A DNA stretch of 64,000 nucleotides from Acinetobacter boissieri (GCF_900096955.1 NZ_FMYL01000002.1:227453-291452), one strand, 5' to 3'. Numbered from the stretch's first letter, positions 1-9,864 are shown. A program made the numbers and translations. Notes: generated from the letters alone by a model not told the origin.

Positions 1-290
1 TCACGGATCATCCTAAAGTACCGCACTATGAACAAATTTTAAGTACAGGTGCAGCAGTACAAAACTTTTTATTGTCACTGCAATCACAAGGGTTTTCCAC
101 TATTTGGCGTACAGGCGCAGTGGTTGAATCGAGTACATTAAAAAAAGCACTTGGCTTACAAGAGCGCGATTACATTTCTGGCATCATTTATATTGGAACA
201 ACGGATAAAGCGTTACAACAACGTACAAATCATCCTTTAGATGGTCACATTTCTGTATGGCAAAGTGATGCGGATTTAGTAGCGAAGTAA
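1..290 (+). CDS. Nitroreductase family protein, C-terminal fragment
   Basis: The reading frame is open from the first full codon at position 3 to the TAA at 288-290, so this is the 3' end of a gene that begins before the window. The visible 95 residues contain a GAAVQNFLL helix, a GFSTIWRTG segment and a ...GIIYIGT strand. These are typical of the C-terminal half of the FMN-dependent nitroreductases of the YdjA type. Such proteins reduce nitro compounds or quinones with NAD(P)H, but the substrate here cannot be inferred. It ends 7 bp before the probable gpsA start, so the two may be cotranscribed. Confidence 0.75.
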   Translation, partial: TDHPKVPHYEQILSTGAAVQNFLLSLQSQGFSTIWRTGAVVESSTLKKALGLQERDYISGIIYIGTTDKALQQRTNHPLDGHISVWQSDADLVAK

Positions 291-297
291 TTTGAAA

Positions 298-1380
298 ATG
301 ATAGAACAGGTATTCTCTGAAGCAGTAACAAAACCTAAGGGTAATCAGGCTCAACTAAAAATTACGATTTTGGGTGGTGGCAGTTTTGGAACAGCGATGG
401 CCAATATGGCGGCGAGAAATGGTTGTGATACCACATTGTGGATCCGCAGTGCTGATGTTGCGACCGAAATTACTCAGACGCGTATTAATAAAAAATATCT
501 CCCCGATTTTGAATTAGATAGTGCGCTTAAAATATCTGCTTCATTAGAAGAATCTGTTTTAGGTTGTGATTTGATTTTGGTTGCTATACCTAGCCACTCT
601 TTTCGAGCAATTTTACAGCAAATTAAACCATTTATGACTGCGCAAGCTGTGATTTCTTTGACCAAAGGGATTGAGCCGAATAGCTTTTGTTTTATGAGTG
701 AAATTATTCAACAAGAGTTACCGCAAGTACCTTATGGTGTAGTTTCTGGCCCTAATTTAGCGAAAGAAATTGTAGCAGGTATGCCAACTGGTACAGTAGT
801 AGCAAGTCATTCAGACCTTGTTCGACATGCTGTACAGACTTCATTACATAGCGCAGTCTTTCGTGTGTTTGCTAGTGATGATATTTATGGTGTAGAGCTA
901 GGTGGTGCACTCAAAAATATTTACGCAATTGCCATGGGTATGGCTGCTGCATATAAGATTGGTGAGAACACCCGTAGTATGATTCTGACACGTGCTCTAG
1001 CAGAAATGAGCCGCTTTGCAGTAAAACTCGGGGCAAATCCGCTCACATTTTTAGGGCTTTCAGGTGTTGGTGACTTATTTGCTACTTGCAACAGTGCACT
1101 AAGTCGTAATTATCAAATTGGTTTTGCACTTGGAAAAGGGCAATCACTCGATGAAGCCATTAAAGCATTAGGGCAAACTGCTGAAGGGATTAATACGGTG
1201 ATACAGGTACGTAAACGTGCGCTGGAACTAGATGTGTATATGCCAATTACAAATGCTTTATATGAGGTTATTTTTGAACAAGCACCTGCACTTAATATGG
1301 CATTGTCGCTTATGAAAAATGGTCATCGTAGTGATGTTGAATTTGTTCTGCCACATCAACATAATCTATTGTCTAAATAA
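298..1380 (+). CDS. gpsA: Glycerol-3-phosphate dehydrogenase [NAD(P)+]
   Basis: This soluble enzyme reduces dihydroxyacetone phosphate to sn-glycerol 3-phosphate, the backbone of membrane phospholipids. The N-terminal Rossmann motif GGGSFGTA lies at about residues 26-33. It is followed by a SLTKGIE strand, the PYGVVSGPNLAKEI segment and the GALKNIYAIAMG helix with the catalytic lysine, then the SGVGDLFATC and LGQTAEGI signatures. The 360-residue length is near the family norm, with a short extra N-terminus. An in-frame TTG at 292 exists, but the ATG at 298 is the simpler start. The gene follows the nitroreductase fragment closely and precedes sixA, so it probably belongs to one transcription unit. 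Confidence 0.95.
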   Translation: MIEQVFSEAVTKPKGNQAQLKITILGGGSFGTAMANMAARNGCDTTLWIRSADVATEITQTRINKKYLPDFELDSALKISASLEESVLGCDLILVAIPSHSFRAILQQIKPFMTAQAVISLTKGIEPNSFCFMSEIIQQELPQVPYGVVSGPNLAKEIVAGMPTGTVVASHSDLVRHAVQTSLHSAVFRVFASDDIYGVELGGALKNIYAIAMGMAAAYKIGENTRSMILTRALAEMSRFAVKLGANPLTFLGLSGVGDLFATCNSALSRNYQIGFALGKGQSLDEAIKALGQTAEGINTVIQVRKRALELDVYMPITNALYEVIFEQAPALNMALSLMKNGHRSDVEFVLPHQHNLLSK

Positions 1381-1395
1381 TTTTGGAGTGTGAAA

Positions 1396-1860
1396 ATGCA
1401 ACTTACATTGGTTCGTCACGGTGAAGCACATCCAGCTGGAGCCGATGGTAATGATATGGTTAGGCCATTAACACAAAGAGGCCATGATCAAGCTGAACAG
1501 ACTGCACAGTATTTGAAAAATGCCATTATTCAGCCAGATTTATTTATAGTAAGTCCATTGCTTAGAGCACAACAAACACTTAAACATATACAACAACAGT
1601 ATTCGAATATTCCCGTGATGCTATGTGATTATATTAAACCTGATGATGATGCTGAAGCTGCTATAGAGTGGTTATCCTACATCGATTTTGAACATATTGT
1701 TGTGGTCTGCCATATGAATGTAGTGGCACATATTGAAGAAATACTATTGGCGAAAAATTTTCATCCATTTGCATTGGCTGAATCACGCGTATATAACCAA
1801 GCAGTCATTGCTAAAGGTTTATCGGAGCTAACGGATTCTTTTATTCCCAAGAATAAATAG
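1396..1860 (+). CDS. sixA: Phosphohistidine phosphatase SixA
   Basis: A small histidine-phosphatase-superfamily enzyme of 154 residues. SixA proteins remove phosphate from phosphohistidine on phosphotransfer domains. The catalytic RHGEA motif lies at about residues 8-12 and the second catalytic histidine is in VVVCHMN. The start was set at ATG 1396 because a TTGGAG ribosome-binding site sits at a normal distance from it; the upstream in-frame GTG at 1390 would be too close. It lies 15 bp after gpsA, a pairing common in Acinetobacter. Its phosphohistidine target in this organism is not evident from the window. Confidence 0.85.
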   Translation: MQLTLVRHGEAHPAGADGNDMVRPLTQRGHDQAEQTAQYLKNAIIQPDLFIVSPLLRAQQTLKHIQQQYSNIPVMLCDYIKPDDDAEAAIEWLSYIDFEHIVVVCHMNVVAHIEEILLAKNFHPFALAESRVYNQAVIAKGLSELTDSFIPKNK

Positions 1861-1935
1861 TCGTTTATACACAGTGTGACAGTTTTATGAAAAATAATAA
1901 CTCATAAAGCATAGTATTTATAAAGTTAAATGCCC

Positions 1936-1941
1936 TATAAT
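1936..1941 (+). promoter_or_regulatory. Candidate -10 box for pyrD
   Basis: A perfect TATAAT lies 33 bp before the chosen pyrD start, in the 114-bp gap after sixA. No convincing -35 hexamer is visible 16-18 bp upstream, so this is a weak call. It suggests that pyrD-cvpA(-purF) has its own promoter rather than depending wholly on gpsA-sixA. Confidence 0.35.
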
Positions 1942-1974
1942 ACGCCAAGTTAAAGCAAATAAACTTGATTGCAT

Positions 1975-2979
1975 ATGATGTATTCACTCGCTCGACCTCT
2001 GTTATTTTCTTTGTCACCAGAGCGTGCACATGAGTTGACATTATCTTGGTTAGATCGAGCACATCGATTGGGCTTCCTTAAGTCGAAAACGATACAAAAG
2101 CCAGTCACGTGTATGGGAATTGAATTCCCAAACCCTGTTGGATTAGCGGCTGGATTAGATAAAAATGGTGCACACATTGATGCACTTGCTAGTTTAGGCT
2201 TTGGCTTCATCGAAATAGGTACAGTGACACCACGGCCCCAAAGTGGAAATCCTAAACCACGTTTATTTAGAATACCTCAAGCACAAGCCATTATAAACCG
2301 TATGGGTTTTAATAATGATGGTGTAGACCAATTGGTCGAAAATGTGAAAATGGCGAAATATACGGGCATACTTGGCATTAATATTGGTAAAAATGCAGAT
2401 ACACCTGTAGAAAATGCAGTCGATGATTACTTATACTGCCTAGATAAGGTTTATCATTATGCCTCTTATGTTACAGTAAATATTTCATCACCTAATACAA
2501 AGAATTTAAGAAGTTTGCAAAGTGGCGATGCATTAACACTCCTACTTTCTACACTGAAAGCGCGCCAACTTGAGCTTGCAGAACAGTATCAACATTACGT
2601 ACCGCTGGTTTTAAAAGTTGCTCCAGATTTAACTACAGAAGATATTGATTTTATTTCATCCGCTTTACTTCAATATAATATTGATGGGTTAATTGTGACC
2701 AATACGACACTATCACGTGAAGGTGTAGAAAACCTCGCGCATGCAGATGAAGCAGGTGGTTTATCTGGTGCACCAGTCTTTGAAAAAAGTACAGTGTGTT
2801 TGAAGCAGTTTGCAGAACGCTTAAAACAAGATATACCGCTTATTGGTGTTGGTGGCATTTTAACGGGTGATCAAGCATTAGCAAAACAAAATGCAGGTGC
2901 TCAATTAGTACAAATCTATACAGGCCTAATTTATACAGGCCCAAAACTTGTGCAAGATAGTATTCAAGCGATGGCTTAA
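1975..2979 (+). CDS. pyrD: Dihydroorotate dehydrogenase (quinone), class 2
   Basis: Oxidises dihydroorotate to orotate in pyrimidine synthesis, passing electrons to the membrane quinone pool. The first ~23 residues form the amphipathic membrane-association segment of class 2 enzymes. The FMN-binding [10 protein letters not shown] follows, then [11 protein letters not shown] with the class 2 catalytic serine, VTNTTLSR, and the phosphate-binding GVGGI loop. The 334-residue length from ATG 1975 fits the family. ATG 1978 and an in-frame TTG at 1969 are alternative starts. It is followed after 3 bp by cvpA and then purF, a nucleotide-synthesis cluster. Confidence 0.95.
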   Translation: MMYSLARPLLFSLSPERAHELTLSWLDRAHRLGFLKSKTIQKPVTCMGIEFPNPVGLAAGLDKNGAHIDALASLGFGFIEIGTVTPRPQSGNPKPRLFRIPQAQAIINRMGFNNDGVDQLVENVKMAKYTGILGINIGKNADTPVENAVDDYLYCLDKVYHYASYVTVNISSPNTKNLRSLQSGDALTLLLSTLKARQLELAEQYQHYVPLVLKVAPDLTTEDIDFISSALLQYNIDGLIVTNTTLSREGVENLAHADEAGGLSGAPVFEKSTVCLKQFAERLKQDIPLIGVGGILTGDQALAKQNAGAQLVQIYTGLIYTGPKLVQDSIQAMA

Positions 2980-2982
2980 TAA

Positions 2983-3564
2983 GTGAATACCTTAGATATT
3001 GTTATTGTTGTGATGGTGGTGTTGGGAGGAGTAAGTGGTTTGCGACAAGGACTAATTCAAGCCTTGGCGAACTTGGTAGGCTGGTTCTTTGCACTATTTA
3101 TTGGTGCAAAATATGCAGGTGACCTTGCGCCCCTGATGTCCGGTTTAAGTCATGACATGGTTGTGCAAAAAATTGTTGCATTTGCGACTTTAGTTTTAAT
3201 GGTTGTCGCGTTAACATGGTTGGTTTCTGCGATTATCAATAAAATCTTTGTCAGTTTAAATTTGGGCCCACTCAATCGTTTTACTGGCGGTATATTGGGC
3301 GTGCTTAAAAGTGTCTTTGTTATATTGATTACCATGCAAGGCATAGAGCCTTGGGTCAATACTACACAGAACTGGCAGCAGTCACGTATTGTACAAACAC
3401 TATTGCCATATGCTCCGATTGCTACAGGTGTAACAAAAGATGTTGCTCATGAGGCAATACAACATTTTCATCAAACAGAGACACAGCCTGTCTCACCTGT
3501 TAGTTCAGAATCTTCATTGAAAAGAAGTTCATCTGAACATGCTACAGAAAATCCTTTTAATTAA
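2983..3564 (+). CDS. cvpA: CvpA family membrane protein
   Basis: A 193-residue inner-membrane protein of the colicin V production family with a GTG start 3 bp after pyrD. Hydrophobic segments lie at about residues 3-22, 25-45, 63-85 and 100-118. The GLRQGLIQALANLVGW segment after the first helix is the family hallmark. The C-terminal ~40 residues are polar and Ser-rich. The position directly before purF matches the cvpA-purF order seen in many proteobacteria. Its molecular role is unresolved; envelope homeostasis has been proposed for the family. Confidence 0.85.
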   Translation: MNTLDIVIVVMVVLGGVSGLRQGLIQALANLVGWFFALFIGAKYAGDLAPLMSGLSHDMVVQKIVAFATLVLMVVALTWLVSAIINKIFVSLNLGPLNRFTGGILGVLKSVFVILITMQGIEPWVNTTQNWQQSRIVQTLLPYAPIATGVTKDVAHEAIQHFHQTETQPVSPVSSESSLKRSSSEHATENPFN

Positions 3565-3588
3565 TCCAAGCTTGATTGCGAGGTTGCT

Positions 3589-5127
3589 ATGTGTGGAGTT
3601 GTTGGGATCGCTGGAAAATCACCGGTAAACCAATTATTGTTTGACGCTTTGACAATGTTACAACATCGTGGCCAAGATGCTGCGGGCATAGTCACGTGCA
3701 AAGACGGGCGTTTGTTTTTGAGAAAAGACAATGGTTTAGTGCGTGATGTGTTTCATACGCGCCATATGCGTGCTTTGCAAGGCAATTACGGCATTGGTCA
3801 TGTCCGCTATCCAACTGCAGGCTCGTCAAGCAGTGCAGAGGCGCAACCATTTTATGTCAACTCGCCGTATGGCATTACATTGGCTCATAATGGTAATTTG
3901 ACCAATGCAGATGACATCAGACAAGATCTGTTTGAAACTGACTTGCGTCATATGAATACTGATTCTGACTCAGAAGTACTACTGAATGTGTTTGCACATG
4001 AGTTACAGAAACTGAGAACATTACGTCCAACACCAGAAGATATTTTCTACGCAGTACATCGTGTGCATCAGCGTTGTCGTGGAGCATATGGTGTGTTAGC
4101 CATGATTACAGGACAAGGTTTGGTTGGTTTTCGTGATCCTAATGGCATTCGACCGCTCATTTATGGTTCACGCGAACTCGATAATGGTCAAAAAGAATAC
4201 ATTATTGCATCAGAATCTGTTGCAATTACAGCACTTGGTTTTAAAGTCGAGCGTGATATCGAACCAGGTGAAGCCATTTATATTGATGAAGCAGGTAATC
4301 TGTTCACTAAGCAATGTGCGACTAATCCAAAATACTTCCCATGTATTTTTGAATATGTTTATTTTGCACGTCCAGATGCCATTATTGATGGTATTTCTGT
4401 TTACAAAGCACGTTTAAAGATGGGTGAAAAACTGGCTCACCGCATTTTAAAAGAATGGGGTGAAACTCACGATATTGATGTTGTGATTCCAATTCCAGAT
4501 ACCAGTCGTACTTCGGCTTTAGAGTTAGCCAATGTTCTCGGTGTAAAGTTTCGAGAAGGCTTTATGAAAAACCGTTACATTGGCCGTACTTTTATTATGC
4601 CAGGACAGCAGCAAAGAGAAAAGTCTGTACGTCAAAAACTGAATCCAGTTGAACTTGAGTTCAAAGGGAAAAATGTTTTATTGGTTGATGATTCTATTGT
4701 ACGTGGTACCACGTGTAACGAAATTATTCAAATGGCACGTGACTCTGGTGCTAAAAAAGTGTTTTTTGCTTCTGCAGCACCTATGGTGAAATATCCAAAC
4801 GTGTATGGTATTGATATGCCAGCAAAAAATGAACTAATTGCATCTGAACGTAGTGTTGAAGAAATCAGATCATTGATTGGTGCAGATCGTTTAATTTTCC
4901 AAGATTTGGAGGAATTAAAAGATGCGATTAGAATACCTAAAGTCCCACAAGTAACAGACTTTGATTGTTCTGTATTTGATGGCCAATATGTGACAGGTGA
5001 CATAGATACAGCTTATCTGAATCACTTGGAACAAAGCCGTTCAGACAAAGCGAAGGAAAAAGACAGTTATATTGATGTCAATATAGATGCAGCATCTGTT
5101 GATTTGACCGGAATCACAGAAGCCTAA
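3589..5127 (+). CDS. purF: Amidophosphoribosyltransferase
   Basis: Catalyses the first committed step of purine synthesis, making phosphoribosylamine from PRPP and glutamine. The protein begins MCGVVGIAG, so Cys2 becomes the N-terminal nucleophile of the glutaminase (Ntn) domain after Met removal. [13 protein letters not shown] and LAHNGNLTN motifs follow. The C-terminal phosphoribosyltransferase domain carries the PRPP loop [12 protein letters not shown]. Its 512 residues are normal for the family. A GAGG element precedes the ATG. The gene ends the pyrD-cvpA-purF run and is followed by a strong terminator. Confidence 0.96.
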   Translation: MCGVVGIAGKSPVNQLLFDALTMLQHRGQDAAGIVTCKDGRLFLRKDNGLVRDVFHTRHMRALQGNYGIGHVRYPTAGSSSSAEAQPFYVNSPYGITLAHNGNLTNADDIRQDLFETDLRHMNTDSDSEVLLNVFAHELQKLRTLRPTPEDIFYAVHRVHQRCRGAYGVLAMITGQGLVGFRDPNGIRPLIYGSRELDNGQKEYIIASESVAITALGFKVERDIEPGEAIYIDEAGNLFTKQCATNPKYFPCIFEYVYFARPDAIIDGISVYKARLKMGEKLAHRILKEWGETHDIDVVIPIPDTSRTSALELANVLGVKFREGFMKNRYIGRTFIMPGQQQREKSVRQKLNPVELEFKGKNVLLVDDSIVRGTTCNEIIQMARDSGAKKVFFASAAPMVKYPNVYGIDMPAKNELIASERSVEEIRSLIGADRLIFQDLEELKDAIRIPKVPQVTDFDCSVFDGQYVTGDIDTAYLNHLEQSRSDKAKEKDSYIDVNIDAASVDLTGITEA

Positions 5128-5140
5128 ATAAACAACTAAG

Positions 5141-5165
5141 AAGTGGGTGTAAGCCCACTTTTTAT
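5141..5165 (+). terminator. Rho-independent terminator after purF
   Basis: A 7-bp perfect stem AAGTGGG/CCCACTT with a 6-nt loop is followed by TTTATTT, 13 bp after the purF stop. It closes the operon. Confidence 0.85.
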
Positions 5166-5387
5166 TTGCTGAACGATCTCGTGTTTTGAGTATAATCATG
5201 GTTGATTTATGCTATTGTAGATAAAAAGCATATTTATAAAAATAAAAAACTGGTTTTGAGAGTGGAGATATAAACTTGGCAAGCTGTTGTCAAATAATTC
5301 TCTCTTTTTCATCACCATATTAGATATGTAACATGGAATAGTCTTACCTAGGAATGGTTGAAATTGAGACAGCATAGAGCAACGACC

Positions 5388-7250
5388 ATGCATAAAAAGA
5401 ATCTGTTTATTGCAACGGTTATTTGTTTATTTGCCATTGTGCTTACATTGGCGATTTTGAATTTTTCATTTGGTTTTATTGTCTATTACTTAGACCAAAC
5501 ACAGTCGATTTGGTGGAACCGCTATAGTCAAACTTTTCTCATTTGTGTAATGGCAATTATGGTCACTTCTTTAATGTATGAAATATACATTTTTAGAAAA
5601 GGTGGCCACTCATTAGCACGGCAAATGAATGCTCGTTATTTGGATATTTCTGAGTGTACGCCAGAAGAGTTAATTGCAGTGCAAATCACAGAGTCACTTG
5701 CTGAACAGTTTAATATTGTTGTGCCTTCGGTTTATATTTTACCCGATGAAGTAGGGGTGAATGCATTAACTGCGGGAGCAGATGACACAGATACAGTAAT
5801 TATTTTAACTTGGGGCGCATTACAAAATTTAGATGAGTTGGAATTACATGGCTTGTTAAGTTATACATTTAATCAAATCATTACCGGTGAAGCACAGCAA
5901 AATATTCGTTTAAAAATCTTATTTAGCGCATTGATTACTTTCAATCAACTCGGCAGTGAAATTGCACGTCGAGGATTTCGCTCTGATATTTCTGATGAAA
6001 AGGAACAACGTCATAAGTTTGAAACAGTATTAATTGCTGTTGGCGGTATGATTTGGTTGATGGGAAGCTTAGGACTTTTAATCTCTCGACTGGTAAAGTA
6101 TTTTACATTGTCTGGTCGAACATTTAAAAATGACTTACAGACGCAAGTATTACTCCATAGTGATACTAATTTGCAGACGCTTCTGAGAATTTATGTGCAT
6201 CATGCCGGTTCTCAAATACATAGCTCATATTCAGAATCAATTGCTCATATGTGTTTTGCAAATTCACTGAGTCCACAAAGTTGGTTAAATACACATCCTA
6301 GTATTAAAAGTCGTATTTATTGCTTATCGCCTCATTTGATTAAAGAATTACAGCAAGAAAAATTAAAAAAACTCACGCATTTAACATCTTTTAAATTATT
6401 TAGACCCTTTGAATATGAAGAATTTGGGGCAACACACATTTTATGGTCTGCACCTAAACCTTTACCTTCTCTTCGATTTGCTCATGCTCTAGATTTTGAA
6501 CATGAGCAAGTATATGCGCTTAATCCGATTGCACGAAAAACCATAGAAAAGCCTCAGGTTGTAATTCGTGCATTACAAACAGCGACAGGAGTTAGAGAGG
6601 TTTTAGTGGCTATTTTGATGATTCGACAATATAAAGCTTTTATTCCACAAACAGCTGCTGTAAGCCACGCAATTATTGAAGCATTGGAAAATATAGATCA
6701 TCGTTTACATATACAAATTTTTCTAGATGCGTGTGAACAACTCAAGCCAATGCCATTAAGTATGGCACGCAAATTTTTAACACGTTTAGCAAGTATTACA
6801 CAAAGTGATGGTTATATAGGCCTACTTGATATTTTATTGTTAGAAAAAGTAAAGGCTAAACTAAACCTTTTGCCTGTACATATGCCAACATCAAGCGATA
6901 GTATTTCAACAGAACTTACTGTATTGGTTGATGCACTGTTACATGTGCAACACCTTGGGAAAGAGAGTCAAAAAAAACGTCGTATAGAAATCTTATTACA
7001 ACTTGTTGGTGAAGATATACTTATCGATCAAACGAAGGTAGATCTTGGCTTAATTTTACATCACATGTCAGGCCTATTGCTTAGAGATCGATTGAAGTTT
7101 TTATATATTGCTGAACAGTGTTTATGGAATGACCGTGTAATTACACAAGAAGAATTAGATGTGCTCAAATTACTGTACTGGCGTTTTGGTTTTGAAAGCA
7201 GCGTGATGGTTGATCGAGTATTAAATCATAATAATATGATGATAATGTAG
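5388..7250 (+). CDS. M48-like membrane protein lacking the metal-binding site (predicted pseudoprotease)
   Basis: A 620-residue protein with two N-terminal membrane helices (about 4-34 and 49-68) and a third hydrophobic segment near residues 210-235, the topology of HtpX/Ste24-like M48 peptidases. The M48 framework is recognisable: VPSVYILPDEVGVNALTAG, a strand, then the helix that should hold HExxH, and later THPSIKSRI matching the usual THP..ERI. At the HExxH position (residues 159-163) the sequence is YTFNQ, so both histidines and the glutamate are absent; the third-ligand helix also lacks its EFLAD-type motif. The C-terminal ~250 residues are helical with two acidic turns resembling TerB-like domains. 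The start at ATG 5388 is the first ATG; an in-frame TTG lies at 5358. A regulatory or scaffolding role is inference. Confidence 0.7.
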   Translation: MHKKNLFIATVICLFAIVLTLAILNFSFGFIVYYLDQTQSIWWNRYSQTFLICVMAIMVTSLMYEIYIFRKGGHSLARQMNARYLDISECTPEELIAVQITESLAEQFNIVVPSVYILPDEVGVNALTAGADDTDTVIILTWGALQNLDELELHGLLSYTFNQIITGEAQQNIRLKILFSALITFNQLGSEIARRGFRSDISDEKEQRHKFETVLIAVGGMIWLMGSLGLLISRLVKYFTLSGRTFKNDLQTQVLLHSDTNLQTLLRIYVHHAGSQIHSSYSESIAHMCFANSLSPQSWLNTHPSIKSRIYCLSPHLIKELQQEKLKKLTHLTSFKLFRPFEYEEFGATHILWSAPKPLPSLRFAHALDFEHEQVYALNPIARKTIEKPQVVIRALQTATGVREVLVAILMIRQYKAFIPQTAAVSHAIIEALENIDHRLHIQIFLDACEQLKPMPLSMARKFLTRLASITQSDGYIGLLDILLLEKVKAKLNLLPVHMPTSSDSISTELTVLVDALLHVQHLGKESQKKRRIEILLQLVGEDILIDQTKVDLGLILHHMSGLLLRDRLKFLYIAEQCLWNDRVITQEELDVLKLLYWRFGFESSVMVDRVLNHNNMMIM

Positions 7251-7308
7251 TTTATCTAGACCGATGAAATGATAAAATACTAAGCCCAAGAGGTAAGTTT
7301 CACAGTTT

Positions 7309-8007
7309 ATGAATGATCTGATGTCACAGCAACAGCGACACCTATTAAATAGTATGGGTGTTGATGTGTGGATTTTAAAAGAAACGCAGCCTAAAAGTTT
7401 TGTGGCAACACAATTTTGGCGTGATCAGGCCTATGAAAAATTTGATCTGAATGAACCAGTAATAGAGCCATTACCTACATTACAAAATATCGTTGTGGAA
7501 AAGCCACATCTTCAATCAAAACATGACATACAGATATTAAATGAAGAGATTATTGGTTTAACTAAAGATCAGCATCAAACTAGGTCTCTAGAGGTTACTT
7601 CAGTGCATGAAGTCACTTCAGAAATTGCACTACAAATATTGCCATTTACCTTGGCTTTATTAACAATAGATCAATGTAGTATCTTGTTAAATTATACTGA
7701 GCTTTTAGCGCAAGAAAAAATATTTGTTGAAAGTTTGAGATCTGCTTTGGGCGCAACAATAACCGAACTGCGTTGGCCAATCAACTTGGCTGATTTTCAG
7801 CAAAGTGATTATGTAAACAGTTACGTTAATGGATTTATTGACAGTACATCATTGGGGCAACGTATTATTTTACTTGGGGGATTACCAAAAGTATTGGATT
7901 TAGATATTGCTATTAAGACGGTAGGTATTACTGATTTGATCAATAATCCTAAAGAAAAGAGAGTATTATGGGAAATGCTAAAAGCGATTAACTCACCAAA
8001 TTATTAG
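7309..8007 (+). CDS. Probable DNA polymerase III psi subunit (HolD-like)
   Basis: A 232-residue soluble protein not recognised at a glance, but both ends resemble HolD. The N-terminus has QQQRHLLNSMGVDVWIL, like the Q..L..LGI..W.LR start of psi that binds the clamp-loader tau/gamma subunits. The C-terminus has LINNPKEKRVLWEMLKAI, matching the L..NP.AR..LW..I end of E. coli psi. Between them is a linker of about 70 residues and a core of alternating strands and helices. It is longer than E. coli psi (about 137 residues). In that role it would link the clamp loader, through chi, to SSB. An alternative ATG is at 7321. It converges with yqeY with no spacer. Confidence 0.5.
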   Translation: MNDLMSQQQRHLLNSMGVDVWILKETQPKSFVATQFWRDQAYEKFDLNEPVIEPLPTLQNIVVEKPHLQSKHDIQILNEEIIGLTKDQHQTRSLEVTSVHEVTSEIALQILPFTLALLTIDQCSILLNYTELLAQEKIFVESLRSALGATITELRWPINLADFQQSDYVNSYVNGFIDSTSLGQRIILLGGLPKVLDLDIAIKTVGITDLINNPKEKRVLWEMLKAINSPNY

Positions 8008-8457
8008 TTAATTGTTGAGCTGTGCTTTAATTTTAGTAGATGCAACAGAAGGGTCGGCACGTCCGGCTATGATCGGACGTAGAGAATTCATCACCTTACC
8101 CATATCTTTCATGCTAGTAGCTTCTTGCTCAGAAATAATCTGTGCAATAATAGAGTCAAGTTCTTCCTCAGTCATAGCAACTGGTAGAAATTGAGATAAA
8201 ATCTCAATTTCGGCTTGCTCTTTACTAGCTAAATCGTCACGGCCAGCAGCAGCAAAAGCTTTTACTGACTCTTTACGTTGTTTAACTTGCTTTTCGACAA
8301 TTGCGAGCACTCGATTTTCATCAAGGTCTACACGCTCATCAATTTCAATTTGCTTAATTGCTGCCTGTAAGCTACGAATAACAGTTAACGTTGACATTTC
8401 TTTCGCACGCATAGCGGTTTTTAATGCATCGGTAATTTGGTTTTTTAAGTTATTCAT
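8008..8457 (-). CDS. yqeY: GatB/YqeY domain protein
   Basis: A 149-residue all-helical protein of the YqeY family, related to the tail domain of the GatB amidotransferase subunit, which contacts tRNA. The N-terminus LKNQITDALKTAMRAKEMSTLTVIRSL and the DLGKVM-type segment (here MKDMGKVMNSLRP) are characteristic of the family. The ATG at 8457 was chosen over an in-frame GTG at 8475 because homologues start with LKNQI. It lies 25 bp downstream of rpsU on the same strand, the conserved rpsU-yqeY linkage. A specific biochemical activity is not established. Confidence 0.85.
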   Translation of the reverse strand: MNNLKNQITDALKTAMRAKEMSTLTVIRSLQAAIKQIEIDERVDLDENRVLAIVEKQVKQRKESVKAFAAAGRDDLASKEQAEIEILSQFLPVAMTEEELDSIIAQIISEQEATSMKDMGKVMNSLRPIIAGRADPSVASTKIKAQLNN

Positions 8458-8482
8458 ACAAGCAGCCTGAGTCACAAATTAA

Positions 8483-8698
8483 TTAGTAAAGACGAGTAGT
8501 ACGTACAGATTCGCGAGTCAATTTCTTTTGGTAGCGCTTAACAGCAGCAGCTTTTTTACGCTTACGTTCTTGAGTTGGTTTCTCATAGAATTCACGCTTA
8601 CGAACATCTGCTAAAACACCCGCTTTTTCGCAAGAACGTTTGAAACGACGGATTGCTACGTCTACTGGTTCGCCTTCTTTCAATTTAACTTGTGGCAT
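8483..8698 (-). CDS. rpsU: 30S ribosomal protein S21
   Basis: A 71-residue, highly basic protein of the small ribosomal subunit involved in mRNA initiation complexes. It begins [27 protein letters not shown] and has the Arg/Lys-rich tail ([14 protein letters not shown]) of S21. It is first in an rpsU-yqeY unit rather than the enterobacterial rpsU-dnaG-rpoD operon; dnaG and rpoD are not in this window. A GAGGA ribosome-binding site precedes the ATG, and a good promoter lies about 70-95 bp upstream on the minus strand. It is divergent from tsaD, as in many gammaproteobacteria. Confidence 0.97.
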   Translation of the reverse strand: MPQVKLKEGEPVDVAIRRFKRSCEKAGVLADVRKREFYEKPTQERKRKKAAAVKRYQKKLTRESVRTTRLY

Positions 8699-8764
8699 TA
8701 AGAATCCTCAATATTATGGATAAAATCTAGTACGGTATGCACTAGAAAACAAGTGAAGTGCAGT

Positions 8765-8793
8765 ATTTTACTCATTTACATCTCAGACTACAA
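8765..8793 (-). promoter_or_regulatory. Sigma-70-type promoter for rpsU
   Basis: Read on the minus strand, TTGTAG is followed by a 17-bp spacer and TAAAAT, placed about 67 bp before the rpsU start. Spacing and hexamers fit a housekeeping promoter. A short inverted repeat, CTAGT...ACTAG, lies between it and the gene at about 8723-8743. Confidence 0.6.
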
Positions 8794-8841
8794 GCCTATA
8801 ATGGCTTTGCTGTGAATTGAATATGAAAAATAGGCGTATAA

Positions 8842-9864
8842 ATGATTGTTCTAGGCTTGGAAACATCTTGTGATGAAACTGGACTTGCACTGTATGACAG
8901 TGAAAAAGGCTTACTTGGTCAAGTGCTTTATACACAAATGCAATTGCATGCGGAGTATGGCGGCGTAGTACCTGAACTCGCTTCTCGTGACCATGTGCGC
9001 AAAATGGTGCCATTGTTAGATCGTTTATTGAGTCAAGCAAATATTCAAAAGCAACAGATTGATGCCGTGGCTTATACACGAGGCCCTGGATTAATGGGTG
9101 CGCTGATGACAGGTGCTTTATTTGGCCGTACCTTGGCTTTTGCTTTAAACAAACCTGCAATTGGTGTGCATCATATGGAAGGACACATGCTTGCCCCTTT
9201 GCTTTCAGAGCAACCACCCGCATTTCCTTTTGTCGCCCTATTGGTTTCAGGTGGTCATACTCAACTCATGGCAGCATATGGTATTGGTGAGTATGAGATG
9301 CTAGGCGAATCAATTGATGATGCGGCAGGCGAGGCTTTTGATAAAGTCGCTAAAATGATGAATTTACCTTATCCTGGTGGACCAAATATCGCCAAACTTG
9401 CTTTGCAAGGAAATACTAAAGCATTTGATTTTCCACGGCCAATGCTACATAAAGGTTTAGTATTTTCATTTAGTGGCTTAAAAACTGCTGTTTCAGTACA
9501 ATTAAAAAAACTTGATGGTGAAAATAGAGATGCAGATATTGCAGCATCTTTTCAAGAAGCGATTGTAGATACTTTAGTTAAAAAATCAGTGAATGCCTTA
9601 AAACAGACTGGATTAAAACGTTTAGTCATAGCAGGTGGTGTGAGTGCAAACGTGCGTTTGCGTGAACAGCTAGAGCAGGCTTTGCCTAAAATCAAAGCAG
9701 AGGTGTTTTATGCAGAGCCAGCTTTATGTACAGATAATGGTGCAATGATTGCTTTTGCGGGGTATCAGCGTTTAAAACAAGGTGCATGCGATAGCTTAGT
9801 GGTTACGACAACACCTCGTTGGCCAATGACGGATTTAAATAAACCTAGCAATTCACTTCAATAA
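8842..9864 (+). CDS. tsaD: tRNA N6-adenosine threonylcarbamoyltransferase TsaD
   Basis: Transfers the threonylcarbamoyl group to A37 of ANN-decoding tRNAs, working with TsaB, TsaC and TsaE; tsaE is also in this window at 54.0 kb. The ASKHA-fold protein shows the metal-binding HHMEGH motif (about residues 110-115), [21 protein letters not shown], the [11 protein letters not shown] loop and CTDNGAMIA. The 340-residue length is typical. It is divergent from rpsU and overlaps the end of the convergent DUF1653 gene by 20 bp. Confidence 0.97.
   Translation: MIVLGLETSCDETGLALYDSEKGLLGQVLYTQMQLHAEYGGVVPELASRDHVRKMVPLLDRLLSQANIQKQQIDAVAYTRGPGLMGALMTGALFGRTLAFALNKPAIGVHHMEGHMLAPLLSEQPPAFPFVALLVSGGHTQLMAAYGIGEYEMLGESIDDAAGEAFDKVAKMMNLPYPGGPNIAKLALQGNTKAFDFPRPMLHKGLVFSFSGLKTAVSVQLKKLDGENRDADIAASFQEAIVDTLVKKSVNALKQTGLKRLVIAGGVSANVRLREQLEQALPKIKAEVFYAEPALCTDNGAMIAFAGYQRLKQGACDSLVVTTTPRWPMTDLNKPSNSLQ

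Noticed and set aside
4124..4417. A frame inside purF in another register
   Set aside because: It lies wholly in a well-supported housekeeping gene and has no features of its own.
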